Source: an uncultured Prevotella sp.
Lineage (GTDB): Bacteria > Bacteroidota > Bacteroidia > Bacteroidales > Bacteroidaceae
Direction: 5' to 3'
Assembly (NCBI GenBank): GCA_900771975.1
Contig: CAAGPV010000050.1
Span: 1 to 64,000, forward strand
DNA length: 64,000 bases
Shown: one piece after another, positions 53,530-61,821 of the stretch
Numbering within the stretch: position 1 is the first letter of the stretch
How the letters are laid out: each line of letters opens with the position of its first letter
Translations under genes and position numbers: made by a program
The notes under the pieces: model-generated
The model's input: only the letters and a program-made list of their open reading frames with translations
The model's database searches: none
Told to the model about the DNA's origin: nothing

Positions 53530-54954
53530 TTAAGCAAGTCCCATTTTCTGAGCTTTTATTCTTAAAAGTTCCATCAGGGCATCATGTTCGTTTGGCACTT
53601 TATTGTCAAGCACCGCGTCTTTTAAAGTCTTTTTAAGGATGCCCACTTCTTTTGAAGGAGGAAGATGAAACAATTCCATTATCTCATCCCCACCAATACA
53701 GGGTTGGAGAAGTCGTTTATAATCACGTACTTTCAAGTCGGCAAGTTTATCTCGAACTGTCTGGAAATTGTCCAAAAAATGTTTTTTCCGTTGGGCGTTT
53801 TTACTTGTGATATCAGCCTCACAGAGCGTCATCAAGTCGTCAATATCGTCACCTGCATCATTCATTAGCCTACGTACAGCCGAGTCTGTTACCACCTCAT
53901 CGGCTATAACAATTGGGCGCATGTGTAAAGCCACCATCTTTTGAACATATTTCATCTTGGCATCCATGGGCAACTTTAACCTACGGAACAACTGCGGAAC
54001 CATTCTTGCACCGATATTATTATGATTGTAAAAAGTCCATCCCGACAAATTATCCCATCTCTTGCTCTTGTTTTTTCCTATATCATGGAACAATGCCGCC
54101 CATCGAAGCCACAATTTATCCGATTTATGAGAAACATTGTCAAGCACCTCCAAGGTATGGTAAAAATTGTTTTTATGTGCTCGTCCATTACGTGTTTCAA
54201 CAATATCCAATGCCGACAGTTCCGGTATTATGAGTTGCAACAAGCCACATCGCTGCAAATCGACAAACCCTTTACTTGGATTAGGCGTAGCCATTATCTT
54301 GTTGAGCTCATCAGCGATACGTTCTCCGCTTATAATTTTAATTCTTTCAGCATTCCGTTGCAAAGCATCAAATGTCTCATCGTCAATAAAGAAATTGAGT
54401 TGTGTTGCAAAGCGCACACACCTCAACATACGCAAGGGGTCGTCTGAAAACGTGATATCAGGATCTAATGGGGTCCTTATTATTCCATCCCAAAGGTCAT
54501 CAACGCCGCCAAAAGGGTCAACAAGTTCACCAAAGCGGTCTTTGTTCAGGCAAACAGCCAACGCATTAATTGTAAAATCGCGTCGGTTTTGATCGTCTTC
54601 CAATGTTCCATCTTCCACAATAGGTTTACGGCTTCCACGGTTGTAACTTTCTTTACGTGCCCCAACAAATTCCACTTCAACCCCTTTATATTTTACTTGA
54701 GCTGTTCCAAAATTACGAAAAATCGATATATGGGCTTTCGAGCCTAAAAGGTTTTTCAATTCGTCTGCCACTTTAATGCCACTTCCCACTACAACTACAT
54801 CAATATCATTGGAAGGTCGTTCGAGGAACAAGTCTCTCACATAACCACCCACTACATAGCACTCCATTTGAAGTTTGTCTGCTGCGGCTGATATTTTATG
54901 GAATATATCTTTATCTAAGAGAGTTGCCAATTCGGCATCAGAAAGATCTTTCAT
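53530..54954 (-). CDS. cca: CCA-adding tRNA nucleotidyltransferase with HD domain
   Basis: About 474 residues. The class II nucleotidyltransferase head has VVGGYVRDLFLERPSNDIDVVVVGSG with the GG and DxD signature, then EDDQNRRDFTINALA and DPLRMLRCVRFATQL; an HD domain follows (WAALFHDIGKNKSKRW). It repairs or adds the 3' CCA of tRNAs, needed for the tRNA-Lys in this window, which lacks an encoded CCA. ATG at 54954 chosen as it starts MKDLSDAEL; a second start lies 12 bp upstream. Confidence 0.93.
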   Translation of the reverse strand: MKDLSDAELATLLDKDIFHKISAAADKLQMECYVVGGYVRDLFLERPSNDIDVVVVGSGIKVADELKNLLGSKAHISIFRNFGTAQVKYKGVEVEFVGARKESYNRGSRKPIVEDGTLEDDQNRRDFTINALAVCLNKDRFGELVDPFGGVDDLWDGIIRTPLDPDITFSDDPLRMLRCVRFATQLNFFIDDETFDALQRNAERIKIISGERIADELNKIMATPNPSKGFVDLQRCGLLQLIIPELSALDIVETRNGRAHKNNFYHTLEVLDNVSHKSDKLWLRWAALFHDIGKNKSKRWDNLSGWTFYNHNNIGARMVPQLFRRLKLPMDAKMKYVQKMVALHMRPIVIADEVVTDSAVRRLMNDAGDDIDDLMTLCEADITSKNAQRKKHFLDNFQTVRDKLADLKVRDYKRLLQPCIGGDEIMELFHLPPSKEVGILKKTLKDAVLDNKVPNEHDALMELLRIKAQKMGLA

Positions 54955-55043
54955 TACTACAATCAATTTCGATTTTGCGCGTGCAAAGGTACAAAAAACA
55001 AATGATGTCCCAACTGATGAAATCGTTTATTTAGGTTTTTCGC

Positions 55044-55074
55044 TTTGTTGTTTCAGTGATTTTGCGTATTTTTG
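55044..55074 (+). promoter_or_regulatory. Promoter of the DUF1599-tpiA-folE gene run
   Basis: TTTG (55044-55047), a 19 bp spacer and TATTTTTG (55067-55074): exact consensus. The ATG at 55083 is only 8 bp beyond the -7 box, so the transcript would be nearly leaderless. Confidence 0.85.
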
Positions 55075-55082
55075 CAGTCGTT

Positions 55083-55637
55083 ATGACAGAGCAATCTCAC
55101 AATACAGAATCTGAATTCAAACGTGTTATGGAAGAGTGCCATACGCTCTTTTCAAAGAAGTTACACGATTATGGTGCATCATGGCGCATTCTTCGGCCCA
55201 CATCACTGACCGACCAACTTTATATTAAGGCCAAACGTATCCGTTCGTTGGGCATCAAACAAAAATCGCTGGTAGGCGAAGGCATACGTCCGGAGTTTAT
55301 TGCTCTCATCAATTATGGGATTGTTGGAATCATCCAGCTGGAAAACGGATTTGCCGATGTTGTAGACATGAGTCCGAAAGACGCGCTTGCCCTTTATGAC
55401 ACCCATGCCAAAGAAGCCTTTGACCTCATGCTTAAAAAGAACCACGACTATGGGGAAGCATGGCGTGAGATGCGCGTAAGCAGTTATACAGACTTCATCC
55501 TAACCAAAATTCAGCGCATAAAAGAGATTGAAGACCTTAAAGGCAACACCCTTGTCAGCGAAGGGATTGAAGCCAATTATTTGGATATTATCAACTACGC
55601 CGTCTTTGGTGTTATCAAACTAAGTGGAAAAGATTAA
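55083..55637 (+). CDS. DUF1599 (Nmad1-like) protein with internal duplication
   Basis: A 184-residue protein with two copies of one domain. The first has FSKKLHDYGASWRILRPTSLTDQLYIKAKRI and the second LKKNHDYGEAWREMRVSSYTDFILTKIQRI; both end in a hydrophobic helix (FIALINYGIVGIIQL, LDIINYAVFGVIKL). It matches DUF1599, a nucleotide-modification-associated fold, by memory. The role in this housekeeping gene run is unknown. It overlaps the next gene by 14 bp. The ATG at 55083 follows the promoter. Confidence 0.85.
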   Translation: MTEQSHNTESEFKRVMEECHTLFSKKLHDYGASWRILRPTSLTDQLYIKAKRIRSLGIKQKSLVGEGIRPEFIALINYGIVGIIQLENGFADVVDMSPKDALALYDTHAKEAFDLMLKKNHDYGEAWREMRVSSYTDFILTKIQRIKEIEDLKGNTLVSEGIEANYLDIINYAVFGVIKLSGKD

Positions 55638-57693
55638 GAGCGTTATAGAGAATTTGTGTCGAGCTATCTTGGCATTGGTCTTTATTTTCTCAGGATATGT
55701 AAAGGCCATAGACCCTTTAGGTACCCAATATAAAATAGAAGACTACCTGCAAGCACTTGGGATAGGACATTTGGTACCCAATTGGATAACGCTAACTGCC
55801 AGCATTTCCCTTTCTTCTTTTGAATTTTGTTTAGGCATCTTTTTGCTCTTTGCCATTCAGCGCAGATTGGTTTCAAAATTTACCGTTGCCTTTATGGCGG
55901 TGATGACTTTGATTTCTATTTGGCTGGCAGGATGGAATCCCATAAAAGACTGCGGTTGTTTTGGTGATGTAATACATCTGACCAATTTACAGACATTGGT
56001 AAAAAACATTGTTTTGTTGGTGTGCTCATGCATCGTTGCAGTTTGGCCGCTACGCATGAAGCGCTTCATTTCGAAAACCAATCAATGGATTGTTATCAAT
56101 TTCACCATTTTGTTTATTGTAATCTCTGCCGGATGGAGTCTTTATATGCTCCCGCAATTTGATTTTCGCCCATATCATGTTGGTGCCAACATAAAAAAGG
56201 AAATGGAAATTCCGGCAGGAGCCAAGCAGCCGAAATTTGACACCACCTTCATTCTTGAGAAGAATGGAGTGCGCAAAGAGTTCACGCTCGATAATTATCC
56301 CGACTCTACATGGACGTTCATCGATAGCAAAACCATTCAGGTAGAAGAAGGCTTTGTTCCGCCTATTCACGATTTTTCTATCACAACCATTGATGGCGGA
56401 GAAGATATTACCCAACAGGTTCTTGACAACAAAGGATATACTTTCTTGTTGATTTCCCCATACATTGAGCAAGCTGACGATAGCAGTTTTGGAGAAATCG
56501 ATCATATCTATGAATACTGTCAAGACCACAACATCAAGTTTTATTGCCTAACGGCAAGCTTGGACAAAGGCATTAACCATTGGAAAAGACTTACCGGAGC
56601 CGAATACCCATTCTGCACAACTGATGCCACCACCCTCAAAACCATCATTAGGAGTAATCCCGGATTGGTATTGATAAAGGATGGTACCGTCATTCAGAAG
56701 TGGAGCCATAACAATCTGCCAAACTTTGATAACGCCAACGACAGGCAAGTCTTTTCTGGCAGCACCTCACTGGCCACCATTAGTACCAGTCGGGAAATTG
56801 TAAAAATCTTGCTTTGGTTTATACTTCCATTGCTCGTCCTCACTTTAGCTGACAGGTTTTGGGCTTGGACACAATGGATAAAGAAGAAAGAACAGTCTAA
56901 CAAATTATATCAACTTTTAAAAAGAAGAAAAATGAGAAAGAAAATTGTTGCAGGCAACTGGAAAATGAACATGAACCTGCAAGACGGTGTGGCTCTTGCC
57001 AAAGAGATTAACGAGACTTTGAAAGCTGACAAACCCAACTGCGGTGTTATTGTCTGCACTCCTTTCATCCACTTGGCTTCTGTTGCCAACGTCCTCGACG
57101 CTGAAGTTGTAGGCTTGGGTGCAGAAAACTGCGCAGACAAGGAGAAAGGCGCTTTCACAGGCGAAGTTTCAGCCGAAATGGTTAAGAGCACTGGAGCGCA
57201 GTATGTTATCCTTGGCCACTCTGAGCGTCGCCAGTATTATGGAGAGACAGCAGAGATACTGAAAGAAAAAGTATTATTGGCTCTCAAGAATGGCTTGAAG
57301 GTCATCTTCTGCTGCGGTGAAACGCTTGAAGAGCGCGAAGCAAACAAACAGAACGAGGTTGTTAAAGCCGAACTCGACGGTTCAGTCTTCAACTTGAGCG
57401 CTGACGAGTGGAAGAACATCATCTTGGCCTATGAGCCTATTTGGGCTATCGGAACAGGAAAGACCGCCACTTCAGACCAAGCAGAAGAAATGCTTGCATA
57501 CATTCGTTCTATCGTTGCTGACAAATATGGTAAAGAGGCTGCCGAAGACACTACCATCCTCTATGGTGGCAGTTGCAAGCCCAGCAACGCTGCAGAACTG
57601 TTTGCAAAGCCTGACATCGATGGTGGCTTGATTGGTGGCGCTTCTTTGAAGGCCGCTGACTTCAAGGGCATCATTGACGCCTGGAAGAAGTAA
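55624..57693 (+). CDS. BT_3928-type DoxX membrane protein fused in frame to triosephosphate isomerase
   Basis: A single open frame of 689 residues. Residues about 1-150 are a DoxX/MauE-like four-helix membrane domain (FIFSGYVKAIDPLGTQYK, LAGWNPIKDCGCFGDVIHL), residues about 230-390 a thioredoxin-like soluble domain, then a helix (ILLWFILPLLVLTLADRF), and from residue 437 a complete triosephosphate isomerase. Start is GTG at 55624 within the end of the DUF1599 gene. No stop separates the parts, whereas the two genes are separate in relatives that I recall. It may be a true fusion, or tpiA may be made from its own ATG. Confidence 0.75.
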   Translation: MEKIKSVIENLCRAILALVFIFSGYVKAIDPLGTQYKIEDYLQALGIGHLVPNWITLTASISLSSFEFCLGIFLLFAIQRRLVSKFTVAFMAVMTLISIWLAGWNPIKDCGCFGDVIHLTNLQTLVKNIVLLVCSCIVAVWPLRMKRFISKTNQWIVINFTILFIVISAGWSLYMLPQFDFRPYHVGANIKKEMEIPAGAKQPKFDTTFILEKNGVRKEFTLDNYPDSTWTFIDSKTIQVEEGFVPPIHDFSITTIDGGEDITQQVLDNKGYTFLLISPYIEQADDSSFGEIDHIYEYCQDHNIKFYCLTASLDKGINHWKRLTGAEYPFCTTDATTLKTIIRSNPGLVLIKDGTVIQKWSHNNLPNFDNANDRQVFSGSTSLATISTSREIVKILLWFILPLLVLTLADRFWAWTQWIKKKEQSNKLYQLLKRRKMRKKIVAGNWKMNMNLQDGVALAKEINETLKADKPNCGVIVCTPFIHLASVANVLDAEVVGLGAENCADKEKGAFTGEVSAEMVKSTGAQYVILGHSERRQYYGETAEILKEKVLLALKNGLKVIFCCGETLEEREANKQNEVVKAELDGSVFNLSADEWKNIILAYEPIWAIGTGKTATSDQAEEMLAYIRSIVADKYGKEAAEDTTILYGGSCKPSNAAELFAKPDIDGGLIGGASLKAADFKGIIDAWKK
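56932..57693 (+). CDS. tpiA: Triosephosphate isomerase (internal start)
   Basis: From the ATG at 56932, a 253-residue, full-length TIM: GNWKMNMNL with catalytic Lys, YVILGHSERRQYYGE with catalytic His, AYEPIWAIGTGKTAT with catalytic Glu, and the phosphate loop YGGSCKPSNA and GGLIGGASL. It interconverts dihydroxyacetone phosphate and glyceraldehyde 3-phosphate in the cytoplasm. Codon use becomes strongly biased here compared with the upstream membrane part, which supports independent high-level translation. An A-rich stretch precedes the ATG. Confidence 0.92.
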   Translation: MRKKIVAGNWKMNMNLQDGVALAKEINETLKADKPNCGVIVCTPFIHLASVANVLDAEVVGLGAENCADKEKGAFTGEVSAEMVKSTGAQYVILGHSERRQYYGETAEILKEKVLLALKNGLKVIFCCGETLEEREANKQNEVVKAELDGSVFNLSADEWKNIILAYEPIWAIGTGKTATSDQAEEMLAYIRSIVADKYGKEAAEDTTILYGGSCKPSNAAELFAKPDIDGGLIGGASLKAADFKGIIDAWKK

Positions 57694-57700
57694 TTTCCAT

Positions 57701-57760
57701 AAGCAAGACCAAGAAAGAGGGATGACCATCTATCCTTTCTTGGTCTTGCTTGCAATTTTT
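57701..57760 (+). terminator. Strong terminator after tpiA
   Basis: AAGCAAGACCAAGAAAG (57701-57717) pairs over 17 bp with CTTTCTTGGTCTTGCTT (57735-57751), followed by GCAATTTTT. The genes downstream are therefore either expressed by readthrough or from their own promoter. Confidence 0.9.
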
Positions 57761-57792
57761 GGCAACCAATTTCTTCAACAATTCATCACATT

Positions 57793-58416
57793 ATGAGACA
57801 GATTGTCATTCTATTTCTATTAACGCTATGCACATTCACCGCATACGGACAAGGAACCATTACAGTCAATCAAGGATCAGACATCGACGCTGTTGTCAAT
57901 AGCAAGAAAACAACGCGCAACAAGACAGACAAAGACGCACCTGGACAACAAGAGGCTAAAACGCCAACAAAGCCCAACACGTCAAGTCCTCATAAGAGTG
58001 TTGAAATTGAGCACCATGCCGCTCCTGAAGCAACGGCAACGCATGTCACCCGCACCAAACTTGTAAAGCGAAGAGTGTTGGTCAAGAAAGAACCTTGGGA
58101 AGATGACGCAATGGGCCGCAAACCTATTGGCCACATACGCACAAAGGGAAAGGGATTTCGCATTCAAGTCTATTCCGGCGGAAACACACGCAAAGCCCGT
58201 CAGGAAGCTGAACGCGTAGGACAAAAGATAAAGGTTGCCATGCCCGACCAACCAGTTTACGTTCACTTCTACACACCTCGTTGGGGGTGTCGTATCGGCA
58301 ATTTCACCAACTATAAAGATGCCCAAAAAGTACTTGCCAAAGTACGTAAATTAGGCTATAAGAATGCCGTCATCCTACGAGGTATAGTTGCCGTCAACAA
58401 ACCTATATACGAATAG
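57793..58416 (+). CDS. SPOR domain-containing periplasmic protein
   Basis: A 207-residue protein with signal peptide (IVILFLLTLCTFTAYGQ), a basic low-complexity stretch of about 85 residues rich in Lys, Thr and Pro, and a C-terminal SPOR domain (GFRIQVYSGGNTRKARQEAERVGQKI and GNFTNYKDAQKVLAKVRKLGYKNAVI). SPOR domains bind denuded peptidoglycan at division sites. Lies 6 bp before folE. Confidence 0.9.
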   Translation: MRQIVILFLLTLCTFTAYGQGTITVNQGSDIDAVVNSKKTTRNKTDKDAPGQQEAKTPTKPNTSSPHKSVEIEHHAAPEATATHVTRTKLVKRRVLVKKEPWEDDAMGRKPIGHIRTKGKGFRIQVYSGGNTRKARQEAERVGQKIKVAMPDQPVYVHFYTPRWGCRIGNFTNYKDAQKVLAKVRKLGYKNAVILRGIVAVNKPIYE

Positions 58417-58422
58417 ATTACA

Positions 58423-59016
58423 ATGAATCCAGAAACAGATTTCCGTGAAGGACTGGATCAACTTTCTGTCCACTACAAAGAAATACTTACCTTACTGGGC
58501 GAAGACCCTGAACGTGAAGGTCTTCAAAAGACACCTCTACGGGTTGCCAAAGCTATGCAAATACTCACACGTGGCTATTATCAAGACCCCAAAAAGGTGT
58601 TAACGGATGCCTTGTTCGCCGAGAAATACAACCAAATGGTGATTGTTAAAGACATCGATTTCTTCTCGTTATGCGAACATCACATGCTTCCTTTCTACGG
58701 AAAAGCTCACATTGCATACATTCCCAATGGCTTCATCACAGGGTTAAGCAAGATTGCACGCGTTGTTGATATTTTCAGCCATCGTCTACAAGTGCAGGAA
58801 CGTCTCACGCAACAAATAAAGGACTGCATTCAAGACACTTTAAAACCTATGGGTGTAATGGTTGTCATTGAAGCCAAACACATGTGTATGCAGATGCGTG
58901 GCGTTGAGAAACAGAACTCCATAACTACCACCAGCGACTTTAGCGGAGCTTTCAATCAGGCTAAAACCCGACAGGAGTTTATGAACTTACTCCGTGGAGA
59001 ATCGAAACGACTATGA
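58423..59016 (+). CDS. folE: GTP cyclohydrolase I
   Basis: A 197-residue FolE catalysing the first step of folate synthesis (GTP to dihydroneopterin triphosphate). FFSLCEHHMLPFYGKAHIAYIPNG carries the zinc-binding Cys and His pair, with the third ligand in KHMCMQMRGVEK. GLSKIARVVDIFSHRLQVQERLTQQ and the N-terminal EDPEREGLQKTPLRVAKA are typical. Confidence 0.96.
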   Translation: MNPETDFREGLDQLSVHYKEILTLLGEDPEREGLQKTPLRVAKAMQILTRGYYQDPKKVLTDALFAEKYNQMVIVKDIDFFSLCEHHMLPFYGKAHIAYIPNGFITGLSKIARVVDIFSHRLQVQERLTQQIKDCIQDTLKPMGVMVVIEAKHMCMQMRGVEKQNSITTTSDFSGAFNQAKTRQEFMNLLRGESKRL

Positions 59017-59101
59017 TTCACCCCATACAATAAATATTCACCACAATATTGCAATACAACAAAAAGAATATTAAGAACATCACTATAGTAACTATTGAAT
59101 T

Positions 59102-59680
59102 ATGAAAAAAATCAGCTTTTTACTACTATCAGGTTTGATAACATTGTGTTTTACTTCTTGCCTCGACGACAATGATTATACAGGTCCAAGCAATGAAGAC
59201 TATATAACTGCAGCAAAAAAAATGCAGGGTTCTTATCAAGGCTCACTTGAAATCGTTGCAGATACGACTATTCTTGAAACAAGACCTAATCAGGTATGGA
59301 AACTGGATAGCACTTTTGTAACCAAGGATGTACCTGTTTGCGAAATAGCTAAGCAGCTACAAAACAACCCTACCGACTCAGCCGAAATTGCAAAGTTTGA
59401 ACCCCAACACATCTATGCCTCTTTGTCTTTTGTCACTATACAATCAGCAGGATACGTATACTATATTGCCCCTCAAACCAAAACCATAAAGGTGACAAAC
59501 CAAGAAAACAAGGAAGATGTCTATAACATACAGTTTAGCACTTCGGTCGGCAACTACGTCCTGCTCACAGGAACGATGAAATACTATTTGGAGGTAGCAA
59601 AAATCACCAAAAACGGCTATACCATAAATGGATTAAAGACCATTCCTCGCTTCCAATACACATCTTCCATACATTATTAA
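59102..59680 (+). CDS. Lipoprotein, DUF4840-like
   Basis: A 192-residue lipoprotein (lipobox FTSC, Cys20) with a beta-rich mature part; the start reads CLDDNDYTGPSNEDYITAAKKMQGSYQGSLEI. It resembles DUF4840-type lipoproteins of Bacteroidales by memory. Function unknown; no operon link is evident other than the 3 bp gap before the exonuclease gene. Confidence 0.7.
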   Translation: MKKISFLLLSGLITLCFTSCLDDNDYTGPSNEDYITAAKKMQGSYQGSLEIVADTTILETRPNQVWKLDSTFVTKDVPVCEIAKQLQNNPTDSAEIAKFEPQHIYASLSFVTIQSAGYVYYIAPQTKTIKVTNQENKEDVYNIQFSTSVGNYVLLTGTMKYYLEVAKITKNGYTINGLKTIPRFQYTSSIHY

Positions 59681-59683
59681 TAG

Positions 59684-60442
59684 ATGAACCTGAAATTTAT
59701 CAGCTGGAACGTAAATGGCCTTCGGGCGTGTGTAGGCAAAGGGTTTGCCGAATCCTTTAAGGCGTTGGGAGCAGACTTTTTTTGCTTGCAAGAGACAAAA
59801 ATGCAAGCAGGGCAATTGGACTTGGAGTTTGACGGCTATGAATCTTATTGGAACTATGCCGAGAAAAAAGGTTATTCGGGTACTGCTATCTTTACAAAGC
59901 ATCACCCAGTAAGCGTGACCTACGGCATAGGGATTGACGAGCACGACCATGAAGGACGTGTCATCACACTCGAAATGGACCACTTCTTTTTAGTAACGGT
60001 CTATACACCCAATTCGCAAGACGGGCTAAGAAGGCTCGACTATCGCATGAAATGGGAAGAGGACTTTCAGACATTCCTCCAGCAACTCGACCAAAGAAAG
60101 CCCGTAATAGTTTGTGGAGACATGAATGTTGCCCATCAAGAGATTGACTTAAAGAATCCTAAAACAAACAGAAAGAATGCAGGATTCACCGATGAAGAAC
60201 GAAACAAGTTTTCTGCACTTCTCAATAAAGGTTTTCTTGACACTTTCCGTATATGCCATCCTGAAGAAGTGACCTATTCGTGGTGGTCATACCGCTTTCA
60301 TGCACGCGAGAAAAATGCAGGATGGCGTATCGACTACTTTGTCATTTCCCAACGGCTACAGGAGCTTATGACGGATGCAAAAATCCACACCGAAGTTATG
60401 GGAAGCGACCATTGTCCTGTCGAATTAGACTTGAATATTTAG
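59684..60442 (+). CDS. xth: Exodeoxyribonuclease III
   Basis: A 252-residue apurinic/apyrimidinic endonuclease of the EEP fold. Motifs in order: FISWNVNGLRACV, FCLQETKMQAGQL with the metal-binding Glu, VYTPNSQDGLRRL, VICGDMNVAHQEIDL with catalytic Asp-Asn, and MGSDHCPVELDL with the Asp-His pair. It repairs abasic sites in DNA. Starts 3 bp after the lipoprotein gene. Confidence 0.94.
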   Translation: MNLKFISWNVNGLRACVGKGFAESFKALGADFFCLQETKMQAGQLDLEFDGYESYWNYAEKKGYSGTAIFTKHHPVSVTYGIGIDEHDHEGRVITLEMDHFFLVTVYTPNSQDGLRRLDYRMKWEEDFQTFLQQLDQRKPVIVCGDMNVAHQEIDLKNPKTNRKNAGFTDEERNKFSALLNKGFLDTFRICHPEEVTYSWWSYRFHAREKNAGWRIDYFVISQRLQELMTDAKIHTEVMGSDHCPVELDLNI

Positions 60443-60487
60443 CCAAACACAACTTTCTGAAAATCTGCAGTTTGTGTATTGCGTTAC

Positions 60488-60564
60488 AAAAGCGGCCTTT
60501 TTAGCTCGTAAAACCCATGGTTTTAGCTTCTAAAAAGGCTGCTTTTACAGTGTAAAACGTACGC
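60488..60564. repeat. 11-bp-phased A/T-tract palindromic array, copy C
   Basis: Seven tracts of A4 or T4 start at 60488, 60499, 60510, 60521, 60532, 60543 and 60554, spaced exactly 11 bp with 7-mers between. Positions 60488-60546 form a palindrome, with an outer 15-bp stem containing one wobble pair. It lies at the 3' ends of the convergent exonuclease III and TonB-domain genes. It shares the 15-mer TTTTAGCTTCTAAAA (60521-60535) with copy B. Confidence 0.9.
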
Positions 60565-60594
60565 TACGGCAAATGATAACACCTTTGTCTTACT

Positions 60595-61761
60595 TTATCT
60601 TTCCAACCGAAAGACAATTGGCTGTATCACCCGCGAGCGTACAGTCTGCCCATTTAACTTGGCTGGCTTCCACCTTGGCATTCCACGAAGTAAGCGTATA
60701 GCCTCTCTGTCAAGAGCCGGAGAAACTTGGCGAAGTACAGTAAAGTTGGTTAAACGCCCATCCGGTTCCACGACAAACGATGTTACCACACGCCCACCTG
60801 TAGCTGTTTCCGTTTCTTCCGAAGGCCATTGCATATTGTTTCTAAAATAAGAATAAAGAGCGTTTTTCCCTTCAGAAAAAGCTGCTATTGTGTCGACTAC
60901 GTCATATACCGGTGATGCTGATGACGTGATGTCAAACAAACTGTCGGGCAATGGACCAGCAATTGCTTCCACCCGTTTAGGAGATTTGGTTTTTCCTGTC
61001 AGCCATTTTTCAAACTTTCGACTGAGCATCGAATAAGCACTTAAATTATAGATCGATTCAAAAGAGAAGTTATTGTGAGAGCTGTCGCCGCCTAATCCAA
61101 AGACCATTTGAGATCCCAGCAGGGCAAAATCCTTGGGAATGGTACGCAAATCTATTTTTTGCATATCTTCATCCTGACATACTGCATGTTCGGCAAGGTT
61201 GTTTTCAAAAAGCATACGAGGATAACTGTCATACACTCCCCATAGGTTATCTTTATTGAAAACAAAGTCTTGGGAAAAAATTTGCCGGTTACGCAAATCA
61301 AAAGTGAAATAACGCTGGTCAGAACGAACAGACTTCCCCTCACCTGTTGTTTCTGAAACGGTTGCGAGGAAAGAGATATAAAGGCCTTTTTCTTGCCATA
61401 ATATGGCAGAAGTACATGTAAGATAATGGCGGGAACAGGCTTCGTCTGTTGGCATTTTCAAGATGGAGTTCCCCGTCATGTGGTGCAACTTCTCCAAAGC
61501 CTCCCTCAAAGAAGAGGAAGATTGCCCAAAAAGAATAGAAGACAAATAGGCTTGCAATTCCGGCATCTGGTCCCCAGCCAATTCCTGCGGCCACTCCAAA
61601 CTGAGCGAAACCACCCAAAGATCCTGTCCATTTTGTGCCAACCATTTGTCGTTGAGATACTTAACCCGGTTACGATTGGACATTTCAACCGGCTGAGCCA
61701 TCATGGAAACCACTGCCAATAATACAAAAGCAATGGTAAAAAAACGCTTTGTTTGCATCAT
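60595..61761 (-). CDS. Exported protein with a C-terminal TonB domain
   Basis: About 388 residues: signal peptide (FTIAFVLLAVVSMMAQ), a long N-terminal region that I do not recognise (DLWVVSLSLEWPQELAGDQM and YNLSAYSMLSRKFEKWL), and a C-terminal TonB domain (GGRVVTSFVVEPDGRLTNFTVLRQVSPALDREAIRLLRGMPRWKPAKLNGQTVRSRVIQPIVF). It lacks the usual membrane anchor and proline-rich linker, so it may not be an energy transducer itself. Starts at 61758, 61761, 61767 and a GTG at 61782 are all possible. Confidence 0.8.
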   Translation of the reverse strand: MMQTKRFFTIAFVLLAVVSMMAQPVEMSNRNRVKYLNDKWLAQNGQDLWVVSLSLEWPQELAGDQMPELQAYLSSILFGQSSSSLREALEKLHHMTGNSILKMPTDEACSRHYLTCTSAILWQEKGLYISFLATVSETTGEGKSVRSDQRYFTFDLRNRQIFSQDFVFNKDNLWGVYDSYPRMLFENNLAEHAVCQDEDMQKIDLRTIPKDFALLGSQMVFGLGGDSSHNNFSFESIYNLSAYSMLSRKFEKWLTGKTKSPKRVEAIAGPLPDSLFDITSSASPVYDVVDTIAAFSEGKNALYSYFRNNMQWPSEETETATGGRVVTSFVVEPDGRLTNFTVLRQVSPALDREAIRLLRGMPRWKPAKLNGQTVRSRVIQPIVFRLER

Positions 61762-61821
61762 TCTCATTTCTGTTGTCTGCACCTCTACTTGATTTCTACA
61801 AGCAAAATGGCTCTCCGCCTT

